Positions 1 to 6,795 of a stretch of DNA of 64,000 bases are shown here, piece after piece. The stretch's first letter is position 1; each line of letters begins with the position of its first letter. Origin of the DNA: Bacillus australimaris (GTDB lineage Bacteria > Bacillota > Bacilli > Bacillales > Bacillaceae); assembly GCF_001307105.1 (NCBI RefSeq), contig NZ_LGYN01000028.1, positions 62,001-126,000 of the forward strand, in the 5' to 3' direction. Below the pieces are notes generated by a model. It was not told where the DNA came from, did not search any database, and worked only from the letters and a program-made list of their open reading frames with translations. The position numbers and the translations under genes were made by a program.

Positions 1-1
1 G

Positions 2-334
2 GTCCTCACGCGCGCGGACGAAGCGATCAAGCAGCAGCTGCCATCTAAAGACATCGTCCAGTTACATGAAGCCTTTCATCAAAAAATCATTCTGGCGAGT
101 CACAATGATCGCTTAGCCAAACAATTGAATCATGTAAATGCACTCATTCACTATTGCCGTATCTTCCATTTTAGCGGCGGGGCTCGTGCTGAGACGATTC
201 AAAGAGAGCATGCAGCCATCTATTCTGAAATAAAAAAGCGCCGCTCCCAAGAAGCCGTTCAAGCAATGACGGAGCATTTATTACATGATGTGATGCATTT
301 AAAGCAAGTACTCTCTGAAACAAACAAAGAGTAA
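2..334 (+). CDS. GntR-family regulator, FCD domain, C-terminal part only
   Basis: The reading frame is open from the first bases of the window to a TAA at 332-334, so this is the 3' end of a gene that starts upstream. The visible 110 residues are helical, with a DIVQLHEAFHQKI segment followed by HNDRLAKQL and a closing HAAIYSEIKKRR...AVQAMTEHLLHDV. This pattern, including histidines spaced as in the metal-binding pocket, is typical of the FCD effector domain of FadR-type GntR repressors. The winged-helix DNA-binding half is outside the window, so target and ligand cannot be named. ydzA follows on the same strand 129 bases later. Confidence 0.75.
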   Translation, partial: VLTRADEAIKQQLPSKDIVQLHEAFHQKIILASHNDRLAKQLNHVNALIHYCRIFHFSGGARAETIQREHAAIYSEIKKRRSQEAVQAMTEHLLHDVMHLKQVLSETNKE

Positions 335-463
335 GCGACTTTTCCCATTTTTTAAGCATTACATGAACATATTTTGAATTTTTCGTAGATTTCAGCATGT
401 CCAGACGATCTTTCGTTTATATTAGAAGATGAGAAACTAGCTTTTATACAGGAGGATTTGTAT

Positions 464-760
464 ATGCATACAAGTATTAGCCGTCTGCGACAGGCGGGTT
501 TTATTGAGGGTATGTCTCTTTTAACCCTTCTTTTAATTGCCATGCCTCTAAAATATTTTGCGGATATTCCGATGGCAGTCACCATTGTAGGCTCTCTTCA
601 CGGTGCATTGTTTGTCATCTATATGCTCGTTTTGGCATATGTGACATTTAAAGTTCGCTGGCATTTGAAATGGTCCATCGCCGGTTTTTTTGCGGCTTTC
701 ATTCCTTTCGGCAACTTCGCCTACGATAAGGTGCTCCGCCAGTATGATACAAAAGCTTAA
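464..760 (+). CDS. ydzA: YdzA, DUF3817 small integral membrane protein
   Basis: A 98-residue protein of unknown function with about three hydrophobic segments (roughly residues 15-35, 40-62 and 70-88) and a conserved-looking RQAGFIEGMS N-terminus, as in the DUF3817 family. I chose ATG 464 rather than the TTG at 458 because GGAGGA at 451-456 is only a base or two from the TTG but 7 bases from the ATG. Its position next to the yda genes matches the place of ydzA in B. subtilis. It runs into the palindromic element at 764-985, whose left hairpin is probably its terminator. The role of the family is unknown to me. Confidence 0.75.
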   Translation: MHTSISRLRQAGFIEGMSLLTLLLIAMPLKYFADIPMAVTIVGSLHGALFVIYMLVLAYVTFKVRWHLKWSIAGFFAAFIPFGNFAYDKVLRQYDTKA

Positions 761-763
761 TAG

Positions 764-985
764 AAAAAGCGTTCCTTTAAGGAACGCTTTAGATTGTTGA
801 CAAAGGGCTAAAATGATCTTGATTTTAGCCCTTTGTCTTCTTTTCAGCATGATAGAAAACCTTTTCAGTCTAGGAAGGGCGAGCAGCGGAGCGAATTTGA
901 CATTCGTGAGCACCGGAGCGCAGACCTGACAAAGAATGCGAGGGTTTGCCTACATGCTGGAGCGTTCCTTAAAGGAACGCTTTTT
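764..985. repeat. Structured intergenic repeat element with mirrored terminator-like ends
   Basis: The gap between two converging genes is filled by one symmetrical element. Its ends are inverted copies of a 19-bp palindrome: GCGTTCCTTTAAGGAACGC at 769-787 and GCGTTCCTTAAAGGAACGC at 962-980, each followed on its outer side by a T-run pointing outward. Inside are a perfect 15-bp hairpin (800-814 with 822-836), a long-range stem (about 845-862 with 942-959, CAGCATG against CATGCTG) and two direct repeats, 879-893 and 906-920, that match at 13 of 15 bases. The outer hairpins can terminate both flanking genes. The rest reminds me of the dispersed 190-bp repeat of B. subtilis, but I cannot verify that. 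Confidence 0.7.
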
Positions 986-3252
986 TAAATCGATGCATAT
1001 TTCACAATGACCGCTTGACGCGTCATGTCGTGATACGCTACCCATAATTCATCACCAGGCAATACGCTAGTGATTGGATCGATTGGCTGTTTGACTTCAT
1101 ACATCATGCCATTTCTCTCAATCTGAATGTTTGCTAACGGAAGATTACCGACGACGCCAGCAAATTCGACTTTGGACACTTTTGCACTTCCTTGTTTCTC
1201 TTGCAACAGAGCATTTTCTCTCTCCAGCTCTTCTTTCTTTGTCTGGATCGTGATTTGTGTTCCTGCTGCGACCTGCATATGGTCAGGGATGAATTGGGTG
1301 ACCGTTTTTGTGATTGATTGATCTCCGCTTGAAACCGTCACATCCAGCTGGACAGGTTTTTGTTCATGAATGGCAACTGGGTATTGCTTCACACGCTGAA
1401 TGATTCCTGTTAACGTCACATCTTTCCCTGATCGATTCAGTACTTCATAACCATAGGCAGCCATTTTCAGCTGGCCGTTGATATCGACAAGATCAGCTTT
1501 TTCTCCTGTTCTAAAATCAAAACCAGCGGCTTGAACCATCGGAATGACATACCTTTTCTGATCTAATTCAAATGTGAGGGATAAGACGGTGCCTCGTCCC
1601 ACAGTTCCATATGATTCTATTTTTCTTAAAACAGCGCCTTTAATGAACTTTGGCTCACTTGGCTGCGAGAAGTCACCCTCTTTTAAGAGCATTGCCTTTT
1701 GCTTCTTCGGATCATAATGAATGACGATACGCTGGCCTGGCTGTGGTATCTGAGTGTAGGATACAACCGTTTTAACCGTCTTTTCTATGCTCTGTCCTTC
1801 ATATTCAAATTGAAGACGCATGCTGACAACTGGCTGTTCGTTGATATAGGTGCCCGTTTCTTTCACGGACACAATATAGGCTTGTAATGTGACACTATCC
1901 TTGATCTTGTTCTTTCTGACCAGTCTTAAAATAGGTGGCAGGAAGATGGCAAGCACAAATAACAACAGTGGTATAAAGAGCCATATCGCCCAGTTGAGAA
2001 TAAGAGGCCCGCCTTTCATCACATATTGTGTAAATGTATCAAACGACGTTTGATGAGCAGGACTGGCGTTTTCGATTGAGATGATTTTCTGCAAAGGAAA
2101 TTCCTTTAGCTGGCTGCTTTTTGTCTCATATGCACCCGTTAATTGATTGTTAAATGAATAATAGAGCCAATTGCTCTTCACATTTTTATTGAAAGAGAGC
2201 TCATCTCTTTGTAAAGATTCATAAGACAACGATTGAAAAAGCTTGCTGGCAGACACCGCTTTATTCGTGCGATGGTTATAAATATACCCAGTCAGCTTGC
2301 CTTTTGCTTCGTCCTTTGCTGTAGAGCCTGCAATCAGCACTTCCTCCTCATTGAGCTGGTAGACATAGGTTTGGTAAATCGGCTTTGGTGTCGGAACGAC
2401 TTCCCCCAGCCTTCCATCTGCCTTCACTTTTCTTGCCCTTTTTGGATATTCCGATTCGGCAGCGACAGCAAAGTTTTGTGATGATCCGATCGTTTTTTGA
2501 AGCTGCTGCTCAACCGCATCATCAACAAGACTAAACGGTTCAGCATTTTTGGAGACATAGAGGCCAAGCTGATGCTTCTCATTTGAAATGCCGCTGACAT
2601 ATGCCTTCTGGTCATTTTTCAAGGAGACTTCAAATATAGGAATAGGGGTCTGTCCTCTAAAGGAATTCATGACAGCATCCATGGAGACAGGCCTTGCCGG
2701 CAGCTTTAGCTCGTTAAGATTGTGTACATAAAATTGCCCGTTCTTCAGCTCACCAATGACTGCAGCGGCGCCTTCCATTTCTCCTGTAAATACGAGCCGT
2801 CCATTCCATTGATATGTATTCGTATTTAAAAATGAAGGGATCTTTAGTTTCTGTTGAGCGAGTTCTTTCTTTTCTCCATTTGGAGACAGCTTCTCAATTA
2901 TTAGCTGCCCGTCTTTATTCTTGAAAGCAAGCAAGAGATTGTTTCCTTGAATGGATGGCCACATTTCTTGAAAAGGATCGCTTGCTGCCGTCCATCCACT
3001 GATTCTTTTTCCTAAATGAGGATCATACATTTCAACATGGAGCTGCTGGTCTTTTGATACAGCACTCACCACTCGCTCGCCTTCATCAAATGTAAAAATT
3101 CGTTTGACGTTATTCTCTGTTACTTTTCCATCTGACAAATCATCTTGGTAATGATTCCAGACCATGACACTAAGAATGATCGCTGGAATAAAGAAGACAA
3201 TATATCTGAGGAAGATGACTGGTAGTCTTTTCACTTGATCGCTTCCTTTCAT
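985..3252 (-). CDS. Large hypothetical membrane protein, two membrane segments
   Basis: I do not recognise this 755-residue protein. It has an N-terminal membrane anchor (about residues 8-28), a roughly 400-residue region rich in beta-strand and poor in cysteine that is likely extracytoplasmic, and a second membrane segment around residue 425 (WLFIPLLLFVLAIFL). A basic stretch RLVRKNKIKD follows, then a roughly 300-residue C-terminal part whose repeats of the type VxYDPxKxKAMLL resemble DUF3592-like beta domains. ATG 3252 has AAAGGA 5 bases upstream; GTG 3234 is an alternative with AAAGGA 9 bases upstream. Its start region abuts a divergent set of small membrane proteins. The downstream end lies at the structured repeat. 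It could be a cell-envelope assembly or sensing protein, but nothing in the sequence proves that. Confidence 0.6.
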   Translation of the reverse strand: MKGSDQVKRLPVIFLRYIVFFIPAIILSVMVWNHYQDDLSDGKVTENNVKRIFTFDEGERVVSAVSKDQQLHVEMYDPHLGKRISGWTAASDPFQEMWPSIQGNNLLLAFKNKDGQLIIEKLSPNGEKKELAQQKLKIPSFLNTNTYQWNGRLVFTGEMEGAAAVIGELKNGQFYVHNLNELKLPARPVSMDAVMNSFRGQTPIPIFEVSLKNDQKAYVSGISNEKHQLGLYVSKNAEPFSLVDDAVEQQLQKTIGSSQNFAVAAESEYPKRARKVKADGRLGEVVPTPKPIYQTYVYQLNEEEVLIAGSTAKDEAKGKLTGYIYNHRTNKAVSASKLFQSLSYESLQRDELSFNKNVKSNWLYYSFNNQLTGAYETKSSQLKEFPLQKIISIENASPAHQTSFDTFTQYVMKGGPLILNWAIWLFIPLLLFVLAIFLPPILRLVRKNKIKDSVTLQAYIVSVKETGTYINEQPVVSMRLQFEYEGQSIEKTVKTVVSYTQIPQPGQRIVIHYDPKKQKAMLLKEGDFSQPSEPKFIKGAVLRKIESYGTVGRGTVLSLTFELDQKRYVIPMVQAAGFDFRTGEKADLVDINGQLKMAAYGYEVLNRSGKDVTLTGIIQRVKQYPVAIHEQKPVQLDVTVSSGDQSITKTVTQFIPDHMQVAAGTQITIQTKKEELERENALLQEKQGSAKVSKVEFAGVVGNLPLANIQIERNGMMYEVKQPIDPITSVLPGDELWVAYHDMTRQAVIVKYASI

Positions 3253-3393
3253 GAGGTTCCTTTATCTTATACGTCAGTACAGCGAGAATGTTTCATGCTG
3301 GAGAATACCATCACATCCCCCAAAAACCATATTTTACAATCTTTGTTGTTTGCGATAAAATCCAATCAGATTCAAAAAAGGAGTTATCTCTCA

Positions 3394-3612
3394 TTGGATA
3401 AGCTATCATCTATCATTCTAGCTGCTTGGCTGCGTGTCCCCCGTTGGTTGAAGCAATGGCTGCTCGTATCCATTACCATTTTCTTTTTTTATATGTGGTT
3501 TGTAAAGGGGCTGACTAGCTGGCACACCTTGCCGCCCGTCACGTTACTCGGTTGTATCATTGGTTCCTTCTTCATTTGGCTGATATGGCTAAAAAGTCAA
3601 AAAAATATGTAA
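3394..3612 (+). CDS. Small hypothetical membrane protein (72 aa)
   Basis: The frame is open back to 3235, but the likely start is TTG 3394: AAAAAGGAG at 3375-3383 precedes it by 10 bases, and earlier starts would overlap the promoter zone of the divergent large membrane protein. The product begins MDKLSSIILAAWLRVPRW and has two hydrophobic segments, about residues 20-38 and 46-65, ending in a basic tail. I do not recognise a family. It is the first of three closely packed tiny membrane-protein genes (gaps of 13 and -4 bases), so they are probably co-transcribed. Confidence 0.5.
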   Translation: MDKLSSIILAAWLRVPRWLKQWLLVSITIFFFYMWFVKGLTSWHTLPPVTLLGCIIGSFFIWLIWLKSQKNM

Positions 3613-3625
3613 AAAGGGGAAAATC

Positions 3626-3808
3626 ATGAAAGAATTCATCTCTTATTTTGCTATCTCTTTTGTTCTACAATGGGTTTGGTTTGGTATCGTACATCCAGGT
3701 AGTGGTGTGACACTGCTGGACATGCTCATCTTTTCTATTTTGTTTGCGGTGATGTTCTTTTTTATTCGGAGGATTTGGCAGTATCAGAAGAAGGGGCGAA
3801 GTGAATGA
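3626..3808 (+). CDS. Small hypothetical membrane protein (60 aa)
   Basis: ATG 3626 is preceded by AAAAGGGG. The product has two predicted membrane segments (about residues 5-22 and 30-47) and a basic C-terminus, IRRIWQYQKKGRSE. Its stop overlaps the next start in the arrangement ATGA (3805-3808), which indicates translational coupling. I recognise no family. Confidence 0.55.
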   Translation: MKEFISYFAISFVLQWVWFGIVHPGSGVTLLDMLIFSILFAVMFFFIRRIWQYQKKGRSE

Positions 3809-3984
3809 CTATGAAGATCGCCTTGTTCACTGTGTTCACCTGTGCGTTCATCGGTCTGCTGTTAGTGTCGAACCCTTTTGGAGCGGACGCTATGCGATTG
3901 GTTTCTATTTTCATCTTCCCATTACTTGGGCTCATTGGTTTTGGGATTCTCTTGTTTGACCCAATGAAAAAGGCTGCCAAATAG
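3805..3984 (+). CDS. Small hypothetical membrane protein (59 aa)
   Basis: ATG 3805 overlaps the stop of the preceding gene. The 59-residue product starts MTMKIALFTVFTCAFIG and is almost entirely two hydrophobic helices separated by NPFGADAMR, with a short basic end, DPMKKAAK. A hairpin terminator overlaps its stop codon. With its two upstream neighbours it forms a three-gene cassette of unknown function facing the 755-aa membrane protein. Confidence 0.5.
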   Translation: MTMKIALFTVFTCAFIGLLLVSNPFGADAMRLVSIFIFPLLGLIGFGILLFDPMKKAAK

Positions 3985-3993
3985 ATGGCAGCC
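3972..3993 (+). terminator. Hairpin over the end of the small-gene operon
   Basis: GGCTGCCA and TGGCAGCC pair across six bases and enclose the stop codon. The T-run that follows is weak (TGTTACTTACTCTTTT), so termination may be partial. Confidence 0.5.
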
Positions 3994-4427
3994 TGTTACT
4001 TACTCTTTTCATGCAAATAAATAATCAATGTTTAATCTCCGTGACGGAGTGTATGAATTAAGATTCGATCATATCAGTGTGTCATATGTGTTCCGAGTGA
4101 ACCTACGTTTGAAAGTAAACGCCATGGAAGTTCTGGATAACAAGACAACGAAAGCCCTACCTCTCATTCGTCCTTACGGCTCCGAAGCCGTGCCAGTGTG
4201 AATTGTAAATCAAAACGTCTTTTTTCCATTCTTCCGCTTTTATAGGGGGCGGTTGCAGAAGGAAAAGAATAAGTTTGTTCGCTTTGACAGCGTCTTGTTC
4301 TTATCAAGTAGAAGCTCTATTGCTTCTCATTATGTCATAGAAAAAAGAAAGTTTACTTTCTTTATTTATTTGCTTATTTCAACACTTAATATAAAACTAT
4401 AACACATCCCCCTAGTTTACACAAGTG
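3994..4427. other. Non-coding stretch with several small hairpins, function not assigned
   Basis: No convincing reading frame is present on either strand. Short perfect hairpins are visible: CTCCG-TGA-CGGAG (about 4037), ACGGCTCCGAAGCCGT with a tight loop (about 4187), GAAGC-6-GCTTC (about 4310), and AAAGAAAG-TTTA-CTTTCTTT (about 4347). I could not match the region to a riboswitch, T-box, 6S, RNase P or SRP RNA from its motifs. It may encode a small RNA or be leftover DNA; see findings. Confidence 0.3.
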
Positions 4428-4850
4428 TTAAAGTGATAATTCTGCTGGTGTACGGCTTCCTTCATTCATATAACGGATGGAGGTTGGGTCAATCTTCAGA
4501 ATCACTAGGTTTGGATCATCCTTGCCTTTAAACCACTTTTCCATCTCCTCAGACCAAAGGCGGTCAATCAATCCCGGATCATCGGTTAATGCAGCGGTAC
4601 CTGCAATTTCAGCATAAGTATCACCGAATCCTTCGCCTGAATATCCAATGAGAATATGCACATTCGGATTTTTTTCAATTTCTTCTGCTTTATGTGTTTC
4701 TTTGCTTGTTGGTGTATAAAGCGTCAGCCCTTCATGGAAAAACGTCATGTAGCGGGTATGCGGCTGATTTTGTTCAACAGTTGCTAGTGTTCCGACCTTT
4801 TGTTCATCTAATAGGTTTAGTACCTTTTGTTTTAATTCTTCTTGAGACAT
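4428..4850 (-). CDS. ydaG: YdaG, general stress protein 26, pyridoxamine 5'-phosphate oxidase-like
   Basis: A 140-residue split-barrel flavin-binding protein of the Pyridox_oxidase family. The opening MSQEELKQKVLNLLDEQKVGTLATV, the PHTRYMTFFHEGLTLYTPTSKETHKAEEIEKNPNV core and the closing DPNLVILKIDPTSIRYMN are very close to my memory of B. subtilis YdaG, a SigB-controlled general stress protein. The family binds FMN, F420 or heme, and the physiological substrate of YdaG is not known. The start at 4850 follows AGGAGTGACACGAT. A good SigB promoter lies just upstream (4890-4915), which supports stress regulation. Confidence 0.88.
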   Translation of the reverse strand: MSQEELKQKVLNLLDEQKVGTLATVEQNQPHTRYMTFFHEGLTLYTPTSKETHKAEEIEKNPNVHILIGYSGEGFGDTYAEIAGTAALTDDPGLIDRLWSEEMEKWFKGKDDPNLVILKIDPTSIRYMNEGSRTPAELSL

Positions 4851-4889
4851 ATCGTGTCACTCCTTCAAAATTCCATCCGTATTCCTAGG

Positions 4890-4915
4890 TTTCCACGACA
4901 ATCCATTCATTAAAC
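4890..4915 (-). promoter_or_regulatory. Candidate SigB promoter of ydaG
   Basis: On the minus strand, GTTTAA (4910-4915) and TGGAAA (4890-4895) are separated by 14 bases. This fits the SigB pattern GTTTAA-N12-15-GGGWAW with one mismatch in the -10. The gene is a known SigB target in B. subtilis. Confidence 0.6.
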
Positions 4916-4994
4916 AAAGAAATGTGTTTTTCATAAAAAGAGACCTTCTGGCTGATGCTATAGAAAATAGGTTCAATGAAGGGAGAAGTTGAAC

Positions 4995-5105
4995 ATGCAT
5001 CATGAAACGATGTTCCATTTGAGTTCACTTGTTATTGCGGCAGTTGTTGTCGGCATTATCGTATGGTCTGTTGCATCTGTGCAGAAAAATCGCAAGAAAT
5101 ACTAA
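4995..5105 (+). CDS. Very small single-pass membrane protein (36 aa)
   Basis: ATG 4995 has GAAGGGAGAAG about 8 bases upstream. The product is a His/Met-rich tip, MHHETMFHLSS, followed by one hydrophobic helix LVIAAVVVGIIVWSVASV and a basic end QKNRKKY. This is the usual make-up of a small membrane protein. I recognise no family. It sits alone between ydaG and ydaD, both on the other strand. Confidence 0.5.
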   Translation: MHHETMFHLSSLVIAAVVVGIIVWSVASVQKNRKKY

Positions 5106-5141
5106 ACACACCGCCCAAGCCAAGCTGGGCGGCGCGATGGA

Positions 5142-6011
5142 TCATGTATTCATAAAGGAACCGCCGTTGACGTGAAGTGTCTGTCCTGTCATATAAGACG
5201 ATTCGTCAGAAGCGAGCAGCACAAAGCAGCCGACATGCTCTACAGGCTGTCCTGGTCTTCCCATTGGGGTTTCTGCCCCAAAGCTCTCCACACTGTCTTC
5301 ATCAAATGTAGATGGAATGAGCGGCGTCCAAATTGGACCTGGCGCGACACCGTTCACCCTGATTCCATCCTTCACAAGCGACTGTGCCATAGAACGCGTA
5401 AAGCCATTGATGGCTCCTTTTGTCGCAGTATAATCAATCAGCACCGCATTGCCTCGATATGGGTTAATTGATGTTGTATTAATGATTGAGCTTCCCGGTT
5501 TTAAGTAATCAAGTGCCTTTTTTGTAAAGTAAAAATATGAATAGAAATTGGTTCTAAAGGTTTGATGAAGCTGATCACTAGAAATGTCTTGAATACGTTC
5601 TTGCGGATGCTGTTCCGCCGCATTATTTACTAAGATATCTAATTGTCCAAAGGCTTCAACTGCTTTTTCTACCGCCTTCTCACAAAAGTCTTCGTCACCG
5701 ACATCTCCTGCGATCGTTAAACATTTGACACCTTCCTGTTCTACACGCTTTTTCGTATCCTCTGCATCCTCATGTTCATTTAAATACACAATGGCGATAT
5801 GTGCGCCTTCTTTTGCATAGGCAACAGATACCGCCCGTCCAATTCCACTGTCTCCGCCTGTAATCAGCGCAACCTTTCCTTTCAGCTTCCCAGACCCTTG
5901 ATACGATTCATCCTCAAAGATCGGCGCCGGATTCATTTCTCTTTCACTGCCTGGCTGCTGATCCTGCGTTTGGCGCGGAATGCCATTTGTTAAGTAATCA
6001 CGTAAATCCAT
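5142..6011 (-). CDS. ydaD: YdaD, general stress protein 39, short-chain dehydrogenase
   Basis: A 289-residue SDR oxidoreductase. After a roughly 45-residue extension (PRQTQDQQPGSEREMNP, characteristic of the YdaD/YhdF/YhxC stress SDRs), the Rossmann motif TGGDSGIGR, NNAAEQHP, the catalytic Ser in INTTSIN and the YTATKGA (YxxxK) motif are all present. It ends with the usual SYMTGQTLHVNGG. The substrate is unknown; YdaD is induced by ethanol, heat and salt stress in B. subtilis. The start is set by AAGGAGGAG, 7 bases upstream of ATG 6011; upstream in-frame codons lack a ribosome site and run through the promoter. Confidence 0.88.
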   Translation of the reverse strand: MDLRDYLTNGIPRQTQDQQPGSEREMNPAPIFEDESYQGSGKLKGKVALITGGDSGIGRAVSVAYAKEGAHIAIVYLNEHEDAEDTKKRVEQEGVKCLTIAGDVGDEDFCEKAVEKAVEAFGQLDILVNNAAEQHPQERIQDISSDQLHQTFRTNFYSYFYFTKKALDYLKPGSSIINTTSINPYRGNAVLIDYTATKGAINGFTRSMAQSLVKDGIRVNGVAPGPIWTPLIPSTFDEDSVESFGAETPMGRPGQPVEHVGCFVLLASDESSYMTGQTLHVNGGSFMNT

Positions 6012-6049
6012 GTGTAAGCTCCTCCTTGATTTATTGATGTATCCTTTCA

Positions 6050-6075
6050 TTACCACCTCATTTTTCCACTCAAAC
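6050..6075 (-). promoter_or_regulatory. Candidate SigB promoter of ydaD
   Basis: Minus strand GTTTGA (6070-6075), 14 bases, TGGTAA (6050-6055). This is close to the SigB consensus and 39 bases from the ydaD start. Confidence 0.6.
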
Positions 6076-6114
6076 ATCCCTATGCTGCACAGATGTGTTT
6101 CCGAAAATCAGCAT

Positions 6115-6140
6115 GTTTGAAGAGGAGAAAAATCGGTTAC
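6115..6140 (+). promoter_or_regulatory. Candidate SigB promoter of ydaC
   Basis: GTTTGA (6115-6120), 14 bases, GGTTAC (6135-6140). Four of six -10 bases match. Transcription would begin near 6148, just before the AAAAGGAG ribosome site at 6151-6158. It is back to back with the ydaD promoter. Confidence 0.45.
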
Positions 6141-6167
6141 ATGATCATCAAAAAGGAGCGTTCTCAC

Positions 6168-6779
6168 ATGCTGTCAATCATTTCGAAAACCTTTAGCAGA
6201 CCAAAAGGCTGGCTCGGGAGCATTGCTGGATTCATTATGGCAAATGAAAATAAAGCATTGAATCAGTGGGCGATCCGCCACTTAGATCTGACAGATGGTG
6301 AAAACATTTTGGAGATTGGCTATGGACCAGGCTACAGCATCAAACATATGCTCAAGCATTATGACGATCTTCACATTGACGGGCTGGATGCTTCTTCAAC
6401 TATGCAGGAGCAAGCACAATCCCGCGTCAGTAAACGGGCAAAAGACAAACAGGTTCGGCTGTATGTCGGAAAAATCGAGAAAACACGTCTGCCGGGAGAG
6501 CAATATGACAAAGTGCTGTCTGTTAACAATTTTACGATCTGGGATGAGCCAAAGACGGGCTTACTCAATCTTTATCACACGCTGAAACCAGGCGGGACAC
6601 TCGTCATTGTCATGCAGCCAAGAGAAAAAGGAGCTGACGCCAATCGGACAAAGGAGATGGGTGAAAACATATTGAATGATTTACAGTTTGCAGGGTTTAA
6701 CCACTTTTCTGTTGAGTATGAGGAAATTCGTCCTACCCTCGCTGTCTGTGTCACAGCCAAAAAGCCGAGAAGCGAATAA
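6168..6779 (+). CDS. ydaC: YdaC-type class I SAM-dependent methyltransferase
   Basis: A 203-residue methyltransferase with the SAM-binding motif LEIGYGPG (about residues 49-56), an acidic residue at the end of strand 2 (IDGLDAS), a VNNFTIWDEP motif and the LKPGGTLVIVMQPR post-motif. The N-terminus FSRPKGWLGSIAGFIMANENK resembles YdaC and related Bacillus methyltransferases; the substrate is unknown. I chose ATG 6168 because AAAAGGAG ends 9 bases before it and the probable SigB start point lies just upstream, which rules out ATG 6141. It is divergent from ydaD, as expected from the yda cluster. Confidence 0.7.
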   Translation: MLSIISKTFSRPKGWLGSIAGFIMANENKALNQWAIRHLDLTDGENILEIGYGPGYSIKHMLKHYDDLHIDGLDASSTMQEQAQSRVSKRAKDKQVRLYVGKIEKTRLPGEQYDKVLSVNNFTIWDEPKTGLLNLYHTLKPGGTLVIVMQPREKGADANRTKEMGENILNDLQFAGFNHFSVEYEEIRPTLAVCVTAKKPRSE

Positions 6780-6794
6780 GCTCTCGGCTTTTTT
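6759..6794. terminator. Bidirectional terminator between ydaC and mtlR
   Basis: AAAAAGCCGAG pairs with CTCGGCTTTTTT. T-runs on both strands serve the converging ydaC and mtlR genes. Confidence 0.8.
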
Positions 6795-6795
6795 C

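Noticed and set aside
3235-3393. N-terminal extension of the small membrane-protein frame starting at 3235
   Set aside because: It overlaps the start of the divergent gene and has no ribosome site; TTG 3394 is well supplied by AAAAAGGAG.
3994-4427. Riboswitch, T-box, 6S RNA, RNase P RNA or type I toxin gene in the gap
   Set aside because: None of the defining motifs could be found on either strand.
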